Assembly: GCA_016931965.1 (NCBI GenBank)
Contig: JAFGDT010000021.1
Span: 40,514 to 104,513 of the forward strand
Source: a bacterium
Lineage (GTDB): Bacteria; Zhuqueibacterota; QNDG01; DSAB01
Direction of reading: 5' to 3'
Length of the DNA stretch: 64,000 nt
Shown here: positions 28,553-39,100 of the stretch, one piece after another
How the letters are laid out: each line of letters opens with the position of its first letter
How positions within the stretch are numbered: position 1 is the stretch's first letter
Made by a program: the position numbers and the translations under genes
Notes under the pieces: generated by a model
Seen by the model: the letters and a program-made list of their open reading frames with translations, nothing else
What the model was told of the DNA's origin: nothing
The model's database searches: none

Positions 28553-29904
28553 CGTCCGCCCCTGAATCGGAGGTAATTAATACAGCTTTTTGAGATTTCG
28601 TCAAGCCCCTGAACGGACCAGATACCCAGAAGCCCGAAATGAAGAATAAATGCGCCAATCCAATTGATACCGATTTCCCATAAAAACACAGCAAGAATGT
28701 TTATCCACATGATCCATTGAATATCTCCTGCACCCCGTAAACTTCCCGTAATAACTGTATTCATAGCTTTGGGTAATTGCACTATAGCGAATACGACAAA
28801 GAGAATCCGAAAGCCATAGTCTGCGATAACAATGTCTTCCTTCCTGATGAATAAATGAAGAAAAGGTCCTGAGAATATGATCATCAAAAGTAGAATGAGG
28901 AGAACAAAAACAAAGACGGTTCGATGGGTCATTTTTCCTGTATGTTCTGCGATTACATGTTCCTTGGCCCCAAGATTTTTCCCCATGTGGGTCATTGCAG
29001 CCATTCCAAACCCAAGATAAAACATGGAGAGAACCCCTTGGATGCGAAGAAAAACTTGGTGTATGGCCAGTTCGGTTATTCCGATACAGGCAACGTATCC
29101 TGTGACAACAAGCTGGCCAGCAGACCAGACAAGTTGTTCAACCGTTGTCGGGAGTCCCATTTTAAAGAGCTGTTTAAAGCTTTTCCATTTGGGTGTCGTC
29201 ATCTCCTTAAAAGAGAGATATAAAGTAGATGTTCGTCTCCTCAGGTAAAAAAGTGTAATTGAGAACCCAAATGTATGAGCCACGCCCATAGCCAGGGCTG
29301 CGCCCACAACTTCAAGACGGGGGAAACCAAAAAGTCCATAAATCAGGACGGGTGTGAGCAGAGCGTTTGTTATATTCATGGCCACATTGATTGTCATGGA
29401 AAGGTGTGTATCGCCCGCACCTCGGATCATACCGACCGCTACGAAATTGGTCACCAGGATGGGAGCAAACAAGGCGACTGTCTGCAAATACTGGACACCC
29501 GATTCAAAACCGGAAATATAAGGTGCAGTGATGGACCGCATGAGCTCTCCCTCTCTAATAATTTGAAAAAGATAGGGAGATCCGAAATACCAGGTAAGGC
29601 CGATTGGAATAGAAAGCAGGAAACCGGCTGTAACAGTCTGACCCAAAATATGATTGGCATTCCACCTGTCTTTTGATCCCAGATGCCGGTTGATGAGGAT
29701 TGTGGCTCCCATGACGAACGTGAGGAGTAGTGTGGAGGTCAGCATAATAATCTGCAGGGCGAATCCTACACCCCCAAGGGCTGCAGCACTGAGTCTACCG
29801 ATAAAAACGGCTTCAATAAGCCACATAACCGGTTGGGATGCCAGATCGAGTGCTGCAGGAAGGGATGTTTTTAATATGGAGAATATGGGTGTTTTTATTC
29901 TCAA
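28531..29904 (-). CDS. MATE family efflux transporter
   Basis: The product has 457 residues with 12 predicted transmembrane helices in two homologous halves. Family marks include LPAALDLASQPVMWLIEAVFIGRL at the start, IRGAGDTHLSMTINV in the first half and LRGAGDIQWIMWINI in the second, the duplicated GAGD segment typical of MATE antiporters. They export cationic compounds with H+ or Na+. The TTG start overlaps the inositol-phosphate synthase stop by 4 nt (TTGA). The substrate is not predictable. A lipid-flippase role in this inositol-lipid operon is possible but speculative. Confidence 0.93.
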   Translation of the reverse strand: MRIKTPIFSILKTSLPAALDLASQPVMWLIEAVFIGRLSAAALGGVGFALQIIMLTSTLLLTFVMGATILINRHLGSKDRWNANHILGQTVTAGFLLSIPIGLTWYFGSPYLFQIIREGELMRSITAPYISGFESGVQYLQTVALFAPILVTNFVAVGMIRGAGDTHLSMTINVAMNITNALLTPVLIYGLFGFPRLEVVGAALAMGVAHTFGFSITLFYLRRRTSTLYLSFKEMTTPKWKSFKQLFKMGLPTTVEQLVWSAGQLVVTGYVACIGITELAIHQVFLRIQGVLSMFYLGFGMAAMTHMGKNLGAKEHVIAEHTGKMTHRTVFVFVLLILLLMIIFSGPFLHLFIRKEDIVIADYGFRILFVVFAIVQLPKAMNTVITGSLRGAGDIQWIMWINILAVFLWEIGINWIGAFILHFGLLGIWSVQGLDEISKSCINYLRFRGGRWKLIHI

Positions 29905-31217
29905 TCGTAATACTCCAATCCCAAGTGGGTAATGAGGTCTTCACCCATTAAATATCGGAGTGTATTTTTTAATTTCATCAGCTGAATAAAAATATCATGT
30001 TCGGGATAAAGACTGGGTGCAACCATGGGGCTTTTGAAATAGAATGAGAGCCATTCTTGAATTCCGTGCATACCTGCCCGCTGAGCCAGATCCATAAACA
30101 GTGCCAGATCCAGAGCGACGGGTGCCGCCAGAATGGAATCGCGACAGAGGAAATTTACTTTTATCTGCATGGGATAACCCAACCAACCGAAAATATCGAT
30201 ATTGTCCCAGGCCTCCTTGTTATCACCGATAGGAGGATAGTAGTTGATTCTTATTTTGTGATATAGATTGCCGTAGAGGTCCGGATATTTGTCTGGTTGA
30301 AAAATGTAATCCAGAGATGAGGCTTTGGTCACTTCTTTTGAGCGAAATGAAAGCGGTTCATCCAGGACAAGGCCGTCCCGATTGCCTAAGATATTGGTAG
30401 AAAACCATCCCTTCACACCCAACATTCGACTTTTTAATCCAGGGGCCAGAATGGTTTTCATCAGGGTCTGGCCGGTTTTGAAATCCTTACCAGAAATCGG
30501 TGTCTTTTTTTGTTTTGATAATGCGATCAGTGCGGGAATGTCGAGACACATATGCGGGGCGCCGTTGGCATAGGGAACACCCGATCGGATGGCTGCGTAA
30601 GCATAGATCATACTGGAAGAGATGGCATCGTGGTTTTCTTTCAGTCCTTTTTCAAATGATTCGATTGTGTCCCAAATAGGATCGTGTTCCAAATAGATTT
30701 CTGTACTGCCACACCAAACAATCACAATTCTGTCAAGCTGATTCTCATTTTTAAAACGGGCAATGTCATCCATGAGTTGCTCGGCCAGGTCCATTTTTGT
30801 TTTACCCTGTTTTTTATTTGGACCGTCCAGATTTTTGACATATTTTTTGTCAAAAACGGCTTTGAGTGGCACAATCGCTTCTAATTGGGACTTGACCTTA
30901 TTTAAATCATCTTGTGTTAAAACGCCGGCTGTAACGGCAGATTCGTATGCATTGTCTTCATAGATATCCCAACCTCCAAAGACAATGTCGTCGAGACTTG
31001 CCAAAGGGACAAAATCTTTGATTAGGGGGACGTTGTTATCCGTCCTTTTCCCTAATCGGATTGTACCGATTTGGGTTAGGGATCCGAAAGGTTTTGCAAA
31101 TCGATTACGAACCAGTTCAACACCTGCAATGAGTGTTGTCCCCACTGCACCCAAGCCCGGCAATAAAACACCCAGCTTACCTTTGGCTTCTTTAATTTTT
31201 ACACCTTTGTTGATCAA
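29901..31217 (-). CDS. myo-inositol-1-phosphate synthase (inositol-3-phosphate synthase)
   Basis: The product has 438 residues. The NAD-binding segment GVLLPGLGAVGTTLIAG opens the protein. Later GGWDIYEDNAYE, WCGSTEIY, the substrate-region KTGQTLMKTILAPGLKSR and LGNRDG match the bacterial Ino1 family. The enzyme converts glucose-6-phosphate to inositol-1-phosphate with NAD+ as internal redox cofactor. The TTG start has GGAGG 9 nt upstream. Together with the CDP-alcohol phosphotransferase two genes upstream it points to synthesis of phosphatidylinositol phosphate, as described in actinobacteria and Bacteroides. The pathway assignment is inference. Confidence 0.95.
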   Translation of the reverse strand: MINKGVKIKEAKGKLGVLLPGLGAVGTTLIAGVELVRNRFAKPFGSLTQIGTIRLGKRTDNNVPLIKDFVPLASLDDIVFGGWDIYEDNAYESAVTAGVLTQDDLNKVKSQLEAIVPLKAVFDKKYVKNLDGPNKKQGKTKMDLAEQLMDDIARFKNENQLDRIVIVWCGSTEIYLEHDPIWDTIESFEKGLKENHDAISSSMIYAYAAIRSGVPYANGAPHMCLDIPALIALSKQKKTPISGKDFKTGQTLMKTILAPGLKSRMLGVKGWFSTNILGNRDGLVLDEPLSFRSKEVTKASSLDYIFQPDKYPDLYGNLYHKIRINYYPPIGDNKEAWDNIDIFGWLGYPMQIKVNFLCRDSILAAPVALDLALFMDLAQRAGMHGIQEWLSFYFKSPMVAPSLYPEHDIFIQLMKLKNTLRYLMGEDLITHLGLEYYD

Positions 31218-31242
31218 TCTATTTTACCTCCCGAGGTTGAAC

Positions 31243-31599
31243 TTATTTTTTATGGATGATCCGGTTGTTCTTGTCTACAACAATCGTTGTGGGTTTACAT
31301 TTGTTTACTTCGCTTTCATCTACCAGTCCGTAAGATAGGATGATAATGAGATCTCCTATTTGGGCGAGCCTGGCGATGGCTCCATTCATCACGATTTCAC
31401 CGCTATCCCTTTTCCCTGTGATGACGTATGTTTCTGCCCGTGACCCATTTGAAATGTTTACCACTTGGACCTTTTCGTTTGTGTAGATACCGGCAGCCTC
31501 CATTAAGGTTTCATCGATTGTCAAGCTTCCTTCGTAATTTAAATTGGCATCGGTGACCCGGGCACGGTGGATTTTTGCCCGAAGTAATTGTACAAACAT
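31243..31599 (-). CDS. panD: Aspartate 1-decarboxylase
   Basis: The 118-residue proenzyme carries the self-cleavage site YEGSLTID (Gly24-Ser25, producing the pyruvoyl group), plus the conserved MFVQLLRAKIHRARVTDANL start and the GEIVMNGAIARLAQIGD barrel region. It makes beta-alanine from aspartate for pantothenate and coenzyme A. It lies between the CDP-alcohol phosphotransferase (38 nt) and inositol-phosphate synthase (25 nt) genes in the operon. No other pantothenate gene is present. Confidence 0.98.
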   Translation of the reverse strand: MFVQLLRAKIHRARVTDANLNYEGSLTIDETLMEAAGIYTNEKVQVVNISNGSRAETYVITGKRDSGEIVMNGAIARLAQIGDLIIILSYGLVDESEVNKCKPTTIVVDKNNRIIHKK

Positions 31600-31637
31600 G
31601 TGTTTTAAATTCCCTCCCAGTTAGGTGATTCCAAATG

Positions 31638-32243
31638 TCATTGATCTTGTTTCTTTGCATGGACAATGCGTTGGATGGCTGTGACATTTGACATGAAGCC
31701 GATGATCCAAATAGCGGCAACGAGAGCATAGAGATGAATAAGAGCCCCAGCTCCCAAAAGTAAAATCCTTTCGGCTCTTTGCAGTAATCCTACTTTGCAA
31801 TGGAATCCCAAACTTTCCGCCCTCGCCCTGACATAACTGACCATGAGTGAGCCGCCCAATCCTATGGCTAAGATAACCGAGGTTAAATACCAGCCGTTTT
31901 TTATGAAGTAGAAAGCAAGACCAAAAAAGAAGATAACTTCTGAATATCGGTCGAGAGTTGAATCGTATAATGCACCAAATTTTGTAACCCTACCACTGGA
32001 ACGTGCCAGCTTTCCATCGAGAGTATCGCAAAGGCCAGAGAGGAGAATAAGACAGGCTGCAATGCGCATATAACCTGTTGCCATAAAAAAGGCAGCTATG
32101 CAACTGATTAAAAAACCAATTGTTGTGAATGTGTTTGGGTTGATGTTGAGCTTGGTAAATAGATTCACAATTGGATCAAGTGCAGTAAGAAAAGAATCTT
32201 TTAACTGCTGTGAAATAAATTCAGCTTTAATGGGTTTAGACAT
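31638..32243 (-). CDS. CDP-alcohol phosphatidyltransferase, probable phosphatidylinositol-phosphate synthase
   Basis: The ATG at 32243 gives 201 residues; an upstream start (32303) lies inside rsmI and adds a non-family extension. The invariant CDP-alcohol motif DGX2ARX8GX3DX3D is complete in the segment starting DGKLARSSG, with its four Asp residues as metal ligands. Six transmembrane helices are predicted. The family transfers a phosphoalcohol to CDP-diacylglycerol. With inositol-phosphate synthase in the same operon, the acceptor is most likely inositol-1-phosphate, giving phosphatidylinositol phosphate; phosphatidylglycerol-phosphate synthase is the main alternative. It overlaps rsmI by 8 nt. 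Confidence 0.92.
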   Translation of the reverse strand: MSKPIKAEFISQQLKDSFLTALDPIVNLFTKLNINPNTFTTIGFLISCIAAFFMATGYMRIAACLILLSGLCDTLDGKLARSSGRVTKFGALYDSTLDRYSEVIFFFGLAFYFIKNGWYLTSVILAIGLGGSLMVSYVRARAESLGFHCKVGLLQRAERILLLGAGALIHLYALVAAIWIIGFMSNVTAIQRIVHAKKQDQ

Positions 32244-32931
32244 TTTTCTTTGTATATCCCTGTATAATAAGAACAAATTCGCCTTGGATCTTTTTATTTT
32301 CAAAGCAGTTTATCATATCCGTAAGCGGACCTCGAAGGATTTCTTCAAATTTTTTTGTCAATTCGCGACATACGGCAATGGTTCTGTTTCCCAGTGTGTC
32401 CAAAAGATCCGAAAAGGTTCTCAAAAGGCGATGCGGCGCCTCGTAGAGAATGATGGTTCTGGGTTCTTCGGCTAGTTTGGCTAAACGGTTTTTTCTTCCT
32501 TTCTTTGGAGGAAGGAACCCTTCGAAAACAAATCGGTCGGTCGGAAGACCGGAGATACTTAATCCCGTGATAACGGCCGTTGGACCGGGTATCGGGATGA
32601 TTTTAATGGATGAGCGAACAGCCTCTCGTACAAGCGTGTAGGCGGGGTCGGAAATACCCGGTGTTCCCGCATCGGAAACAATGGCTATCGATTTTCCTCG
32701 GAGTAGCCAGTTTATCAATAGGGGTGTTTTTTTTGTTTTGTTGTGGTCGTGATAGCTTTCCATGTGTGTTTGGATATTGAGATGTTTTAGGAGAAACCCC
32801 GTTATTCGGGTATCCTCGGCCGCAATGACATCCACTTCACGGAGAATGCGAATGGCGCGCAGCGTGATATCTTCCAGGTTGCCGATAGGCGTACTGACAA
32901 TATAAAGCGATCCCCTGTTTATTGTATTCAA
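32236..32931 (-). CDS. rsmI: 16S rRNA (cytidine(1402)-2'-O)-methyltransferase
   Basis: The 231-residue product is of the tetrapyrrole-methylase fold. It starts with GSLYIVSTPIGNLEDITLRAI, has AEDTR and VSDAGTPGISDPAY as SAM-binding elements, and FEGFLPPKKGRK. RsmI adds the 2'-O-methyl group to C1402 in the ribosomal P site. The TTG start at 32931 has AAAGGGAAA about 8 nt upstream. It is the first gene of the eight-gene operon driven by the promoter at 32994-33022. Confidence 0.96.
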   Translation of the reverse strand: MNTINRGSLYIVSTPIGNLEDITLRAIRILREVDVIAAEDTRITGFLLKHLNIQTHMESYHDHNKTKKTPLLINWLLRGKSIAIVSDAGTPGISDPAYTLVREAVRSSIKIIPIPGPTAVITGLSISGLPTDRFVFEGFLPPKKGRKNRLAKLAEEPRTIILYEAPHRLLRTFSDLLDTLGNRTIAVCRELTKKFEEILRGPLTDMINCFENKKIQGEFVLIIQGYTKKNV

Positions 32932-32993
32932 CGGTAGATTTCCCTTTGATTTATTTATCTGGTCTAATCGAACCGTATAGTATAAAGCCTAAT

Positions 32994-33022
32994 ATTATAA
33001 TGATAATAATAGAAAAAGTCAA
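32994..33022 (-). promoter_or_regulatory. Strong promoter of the rsmI-ppdK operon
   Basis: On the minus strand TTGACT (33017-33022), a 17-bp spacer and a perfect TATAAT (32994-32999). It lies about 60 bp before rsmI and follows the sprA stop by about 90 bp. Confidence 0.75.
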
Positions 33023-33113
33023 GTTGAACTCATTACGCAAACGCTTTTCAAATGTTGAGTTTATTGTTTTTTATCATTGCGACGCCGTCTTGAATGAATT
33101 GTTATTTTACTGA

Positions 33114-36100
33114 TTAATTCCCCATTAGAGAAATGACGGCATTTAAACCAAAGGCTTTGATGGTTGTTATGCCGGTTATTTTATCTTCTCTCTCGCCGAT
33201 TTCAAAATAGGCTCCCCCCTGTACTGTACGGCTGAATGTATAGGTAATCCTGGGTTGCAGAGACCAATTTTTTGATTTTGTTATTTCTGTATAAGCACTT
33301 GTTTCCGTAAGGCTTTGGAGTTGAGAATCGGATCTTCTGGTATACGAAAGTGAGAAATCGATGTTGTTATCCAGTTTTGTACTGCCCAAAAAAGGGATAT
33401 TGAATCCTCCGCGTTTTGAATACTTTACGGTAACTGTAATGCTTGTTCCTATTTTTTTGGTCCTGCGCTGGCCGTACTTTTTTTCTCTTTCGATAGTTTC
33501 GGTTTTTGTGTATTGTAAATTGGCGGTCATACCATTCAAAAAGGTAAATGATAGACCCAGCAGCGGGCGAAAATCCTTAGAGGTAATCACACGGGTCGTG
33601 TCGTTTCGGGTTTCGTTCCAGTATTGTGTGGTTGTTCCGTCAAAGGTATGTGAGAGGGAAACAGATCGGGCGAGATGTGAGAACAGGGGGAACTTTTCCA
33701 ATCCTCTCCAGGTAACGGACCAGTTTGGCAAAGGAATCACCTTGTCTTTCAGGAGGAATGCCGATTTCTTGATACTGCCCGTTGTCTGTGTTGATTGATT
33801 CTCACTGTCTGTAAAATTATAATCTAAACTGGTACTTAATCGGGACGTAATGTTGAGATTGGTACGGAGCGAGATGGTTCGATTTTTTGTTGTGGAGGGG
33901 CGCTGGGTTACATTCTCTGAAAATGTAACCCCTGGGTCGAGTGTAGTACCGATTTGATAAGCAAAGGTGGGAGTTCCTAAAATCCCGTAGTGGTTTGCCG
34001 ATTTTGACTCGGTGAAAGTAATTGAAATGGCATCCATTTTTTCAATGGCTTTACCCAAGAGCGAGAAAAGGGAAAAGAGAGGAAACGGCTTTTTCTCCCC
34101 AGCCTCTTCTTCCTGGTTGTCGTCATCTCCTTCTTCCTCATCGGTCTGGCTTCTGATAACCGGTTGTCGTGGTGTGGGATTTTGGCTTGACGGTTGTTTT
34201 CGTAAAGCCTGAATGAGCCGCCTGGGGTTGAACTGCCCATTGATATTAAACGAAGTGCTGACACGTGCGTTTGTACCGGTACCCCGGTTTATTATTTCAG
34301 GGTTGTCGGTCCACTGATAGTTTGAACTGTATCTAAAGTTGTGTGTCAGCCATGAAAAAAAAGCCGGTCTAAAATCTGTGCTGATATTTTGTGTTTTGGA
34401 TGTGGCTTCGCCGGGTTCGAGTGAGCGGACGATATCGACCCATCTCGCATGTTTCATGTTTGAAATCAATCCGTTGGTGTAGCTGAATGAGAGGGCATTA
34501 AAAGGTTTTAGTTCTGTAGAAAAAGTGCGTGTGACGCTGGCTTTATTAACAGGTTCACCAATTCCCACCAGAGATTTGGTATCATTTTCCGACTCGCTTC
34601 CGTTCATCTGCAGGGAGATTCTGGACGGCAGGTAGTAGAATTTCATTTGAGCGATTCGTTTGAGAATCCCATTCTGGCCCATCCATTTGAAGGGTTCCCA
34701 GTAGTTCTGACCACTGAAGGAGAGATTATAAGCGAATGAACCGCCGTATGCGGTATTTTTAGAGTATAAAGTTTGTGGATTTTTGTTGTTGGTCTCTTTA
34801 TAATTCAAACTGCCCGATATGGGATCGATTAGATATCGAGTCCAGAAATTTCGGGACTGGGTCTGTTTCCGAAACGAGATGTTCATGCTCATGGTTTCGC
34901 TTCTCGTCTGGATTTCTTTTATTAATATGGAATCGGGTGTTGTATTTTTGTTTACAAGAACGTCGCTTCCCGGTTTAAACTTGGGTGTCTGGATACTCTT
35001 TGCATAGTTGGCTGTTAAGGGAATAGAAAGGCCCCATTGTGTGGGAAGAAGCTTGTGAAGCTGAACGGAGGTGTTGATGTTCCCGCCGTACGTGTTGGAT
35101 CCACCTCCGAACTGTTCGTTAACGGTGTGAAAATCTGCATCTTTGCGGGTATAATTACCATTCATTAACATGAAATCCGAAAGGGCAATATTTCCACTGA
35201 CCCGCATAGCCACCCCCTTGTCTTTTCGAACATTGGAGATGCGGAGTTCATCAAGCCAAATTTCATCTGTCAGGGGATCGGGGCCATGATTTTTGATGCC
35301 AGCAATTAACCAGCGTGTGTTGGTGAGAGACGGATTACCCCTGATGGTGATCGTATGGCCGTTTGGCTGGATTTCAGAAATGGATTCCTTTCCGGTCGAC
35401 TGCATTTCCAGTTTCAACCGGCTGAGGGTTTCGAAGTCCACTTCGATGCTGTTTTTCTCCAGATTCCATCCGTTCTGGACCAAAAAACGGACCTCGTAAT
35501 AGTGTTCGTTCTTCGTATCGGAACCGAGCTGGAGGAAGAATTCAACAGAATCGGATGTGAGAATATGGGTATGATCTCCACCATGGACGTACATTTTTAG
35601 AGTGCGGTAATTGATCAGGTTCTCGGGTTCATAAAATTGTTTCTGCGCAGTGGCAGTGGCTCCCGGCGACAGGTTGTTGACCTTGATGACGAGAGACTGC
35701 TCTTTTGAGCGGATCTGCTGAATGGGATCGATGACGCCCTCGACGCCGGGGGGAGAGACATATCCTGGGTTGTCGTGTGTGTTGATCACGGTCATCGTCA
35801 TCGTGGAATCTTCGATCAACTGATAAGTCGAGTCTCCTTCGGTCATCACACCGAGAAGTTTCCATTCGTTGCCCACCAGATTGATTTCGGCGAAGGTGAT
35901 GGCAGTGGATTCATCAACACCGTTGATCCAGAGACGGACATGTTTGATGCGTGACCAATCTGGATTGCCTACAATTTTAGTGGGTTCATTCAGAGGAATT
36001 CGATAGAGCCACCACCCTCCATGTTCGTTGTGTCCTCCAGCGATATAGGGACTGGAAGGATCAATATGAAAACTGTACTCAAAGTAGTCGTTGGTGAGGT

Positions 36101-39100
36101 CAACGTTCCCGTTACCGTTGATGTCTTCCGTATCGGGATATCGTGTTTCAAAGGCTTTTTCATTTTTTTCTGTGCCATTAATTTGGGTATAATCTGTACT
36201 TCGGCTTTCGTATTGCCAGTCATCGTAACTCCAGGGTTCGTTTGGCTCCTTTGTTCCATTGTTGTTGATGTCCCAGAAATCGTAAGGACTGGCCTCTCCA
36301 TTCACGATGTCGGCTTTTTCGTGAGGATGAAAATAGCTGTCTGTCGGATCATCCCCAAAAACGCCGTCAATACCGGTGTCTTCACCCTCATCCAATATGT
36401 TGTTATAATAATAGCCGTCTACTTTTTTATCTTCTGTGTTCAGAGATTGGTTGGGAATGGCATCTTCCGATACCTGTCCCAGATCAACGTGGAGGCAGCC
36501 GCTGTTTCCCTGGATCCAGAGTTCGAGAAAACGGCTGTCCGTCTGGTCGGCATACCCTGAAGAGAGGGCCTTCTGGATTCCCCCCCAGGAGTTTTTTTTG
36601 TCATCCAGTGTGTCGTTGGGTGAAAACTGCAGCGTGAGGACGTTCTGGGTTGTGGATCCACCGAAATTGGTGGTTACCTCACGATCGGGCCAGATATGCT
36701 GAATGGGAACACCTCCATAAGGGCTGTACCAGATCAGTCTTCCCTTACTGTACATATAATCATTTTTTGCGCTGTCCGGGTGCGTTGTTGGTGGCGATGA
36801 AAGTCTCCATCCACCATAGTTAATGCCTAATGGGGTTTCCCGTTTGGACGACTCAAAATCGTCCAGATAGGCGACGCCATCCGGATCGTCTGTGGCTTCG
36901 CTGTTTAGTGTATTTGGATTGGGAAGGACCTGAGCAATCTCCGCTTCCAAAGAAAAATTTGAAGGAGCTTCAGCTTCGAGAAGAGGTAAATAGTCGAGCG
37001 CGCGGGTCATGAAATCGGGTTTGAATTGGAAGGCGGCATTAGCGCCCCAGACGATATTCTGCATGGGTGATTCTCTGCCGACACGAATGCGCCGATCGAG
37101 TGTGTTCTGGTCGAGATAAAGGAGTGTGGCACCGATGAATGAACGTTGGCTGCTCTCTTCCCATAACGTATACTCGGCGCGCGCACCCATCAGTGTCTTT
37201 TTATCGACAGCAAACATGCGCTGGGATTCGTAGTTGATTTCGATATTGGCGTCGGGATTCGAGGCTTCTTCGTTGAGAAGGACAAGCTGACCGGTCATAT
37301 AATTGATTGTGTAGTCCGACCCACTCTGCAACCTTCTCCCGTTGAGGAACACCTCTTCGGTGCCTTCAATGACATTGAATCCAAGTGAATAGTTGGTGCT
37401 GCGCCTGGAAGAGTTGACCATTAGGTAAAATTTACTTTCCTTAATGATGTTGCTTTGAACGGTTTCGGTGTAGATGGTTTCCGCCCGCTTGTCTTCGGGA
37501 AGTTTGACATTTTGCTCTCCTTCTTCCGGAGCAAAGGGGCGAAGGTGGGGAAAGATCAGTTCACCGCGGCTCAGACTGAGTATATTGGGATCAATGTCAA
37601 TAATATCATTCGGGATGGCTTTGCCATCTTCATTGTAGTTGTCGAGACCAAAAATGTTCAGATACCCTTTTGGTTCACCGTTTATCTCTGTCGATGTTGA
37701 GTCGATCCCCGAAGGGCTTTTGTAATAAATTTTTAAGTCGAATCCCTCTTGCTCAATATCCCTGCCGCCCAAATAGTATACATTCTTCCATTCCAGATCC
37801 CATGTCTCGTCTGTAGGACGTGAATTCTCCGGTTTGATCAGCTTGAAAATATTATCCGTTACATTCACATCAGCCGGGAGTGAACCGTATACATTGCCAC
37901 TACTGTCCCGGTAGGCAACAGCCAGGACAGTATTTTCTTGGACAGGTGTGTTCAATGCAATAAATCCCAGTTCCCGACTCAGGTAATACTCAGATGGGTC
38001 CAGCCTGACAAAATGGCCCGGGTAACATGATAGGTCACTTTTTGCCTGAAGAGATGTATCCGGATGCATCGGATCAAGGACGGCATAACCTTGAATTTCG
38101 TCATTGACATTACCCGACATATAGACATTGATATCGGTAATGTAATTGTCCAAGTCGTAGAAGTGGATGCCGTTTTCATTGATGTTCATGTAGTTCGTCC
38201 TGTATGTGCTGTCAAGAAAGAAATAGGTATATCTTCTGTACTGGTAGTCTTGGATCTGAAATGATTCTTCCTGTTTGCCTCCGGTGAGGCTTAACTTCTT
38301 TTTTTCTCCCTTTTCGATACTGGCAATGGCTGTGATGTCAAGTCTGCCGATTTTGAATTCGGATTTGATTCCGAAGAGGCCGGAGTTTTGCGCGCTGAAT
38401 GTGACAAATTGGGTAGAGGGCAGGGAGAGGCTGATATTGCCTGCCCGGAGAGACTTGAGGATACCATCTTCATCACTGGAATATTCCAGCCTGAATGCAT
38501 TTTCAAATTCGAAGGGGCGTTCGCTATCTTGATCGACGAGGATCGAGACATTCTCCCCGATCTTGCCCTCTACGGTGAATTGTTGTGTTTGTTTCATCGT
38601 AAATGAGGTGTTGGGTGCCCGGTTGAAAGCTGTTTTGACCTGGCTTCTTTTCTCATTGCGCATATTGCCGTCGATTGTAATACGACCGGTCACATTCAGG
38701 CTGAGGGTTTCCCCTCCGAAAATTTGGCGGAAAGTTCTGCTTCTGATCTCCGGACTTTCAATGGTGATACCCCCTCCACCCTGTGTTTGGTATCTTGATC
38801 CCGATAGGGAAAGCAGTACATATTCTTTCCACAGGGTTAGGTTTTCGATATGAGATCTTTCAGAAAGATAATTCTCCAATGTGAGCCGTCTTGGTATACG
38901 TATGTCCCTGTTATATGCACGATGGGTGATGGTCACCCATTTACCACTCGAGTCGATGGAAATAGAATGGGAAAATGAGCGGGGATAGTTGATGATTTTA
39001 TACGAGAGGATATCGCATACTGAAGCAACGGATGTTTGTTGTTTATAAACAATGGGAGCGAGAGATGACCTCGGTTGGGGCAAACGAAGCCCCACTTCTG

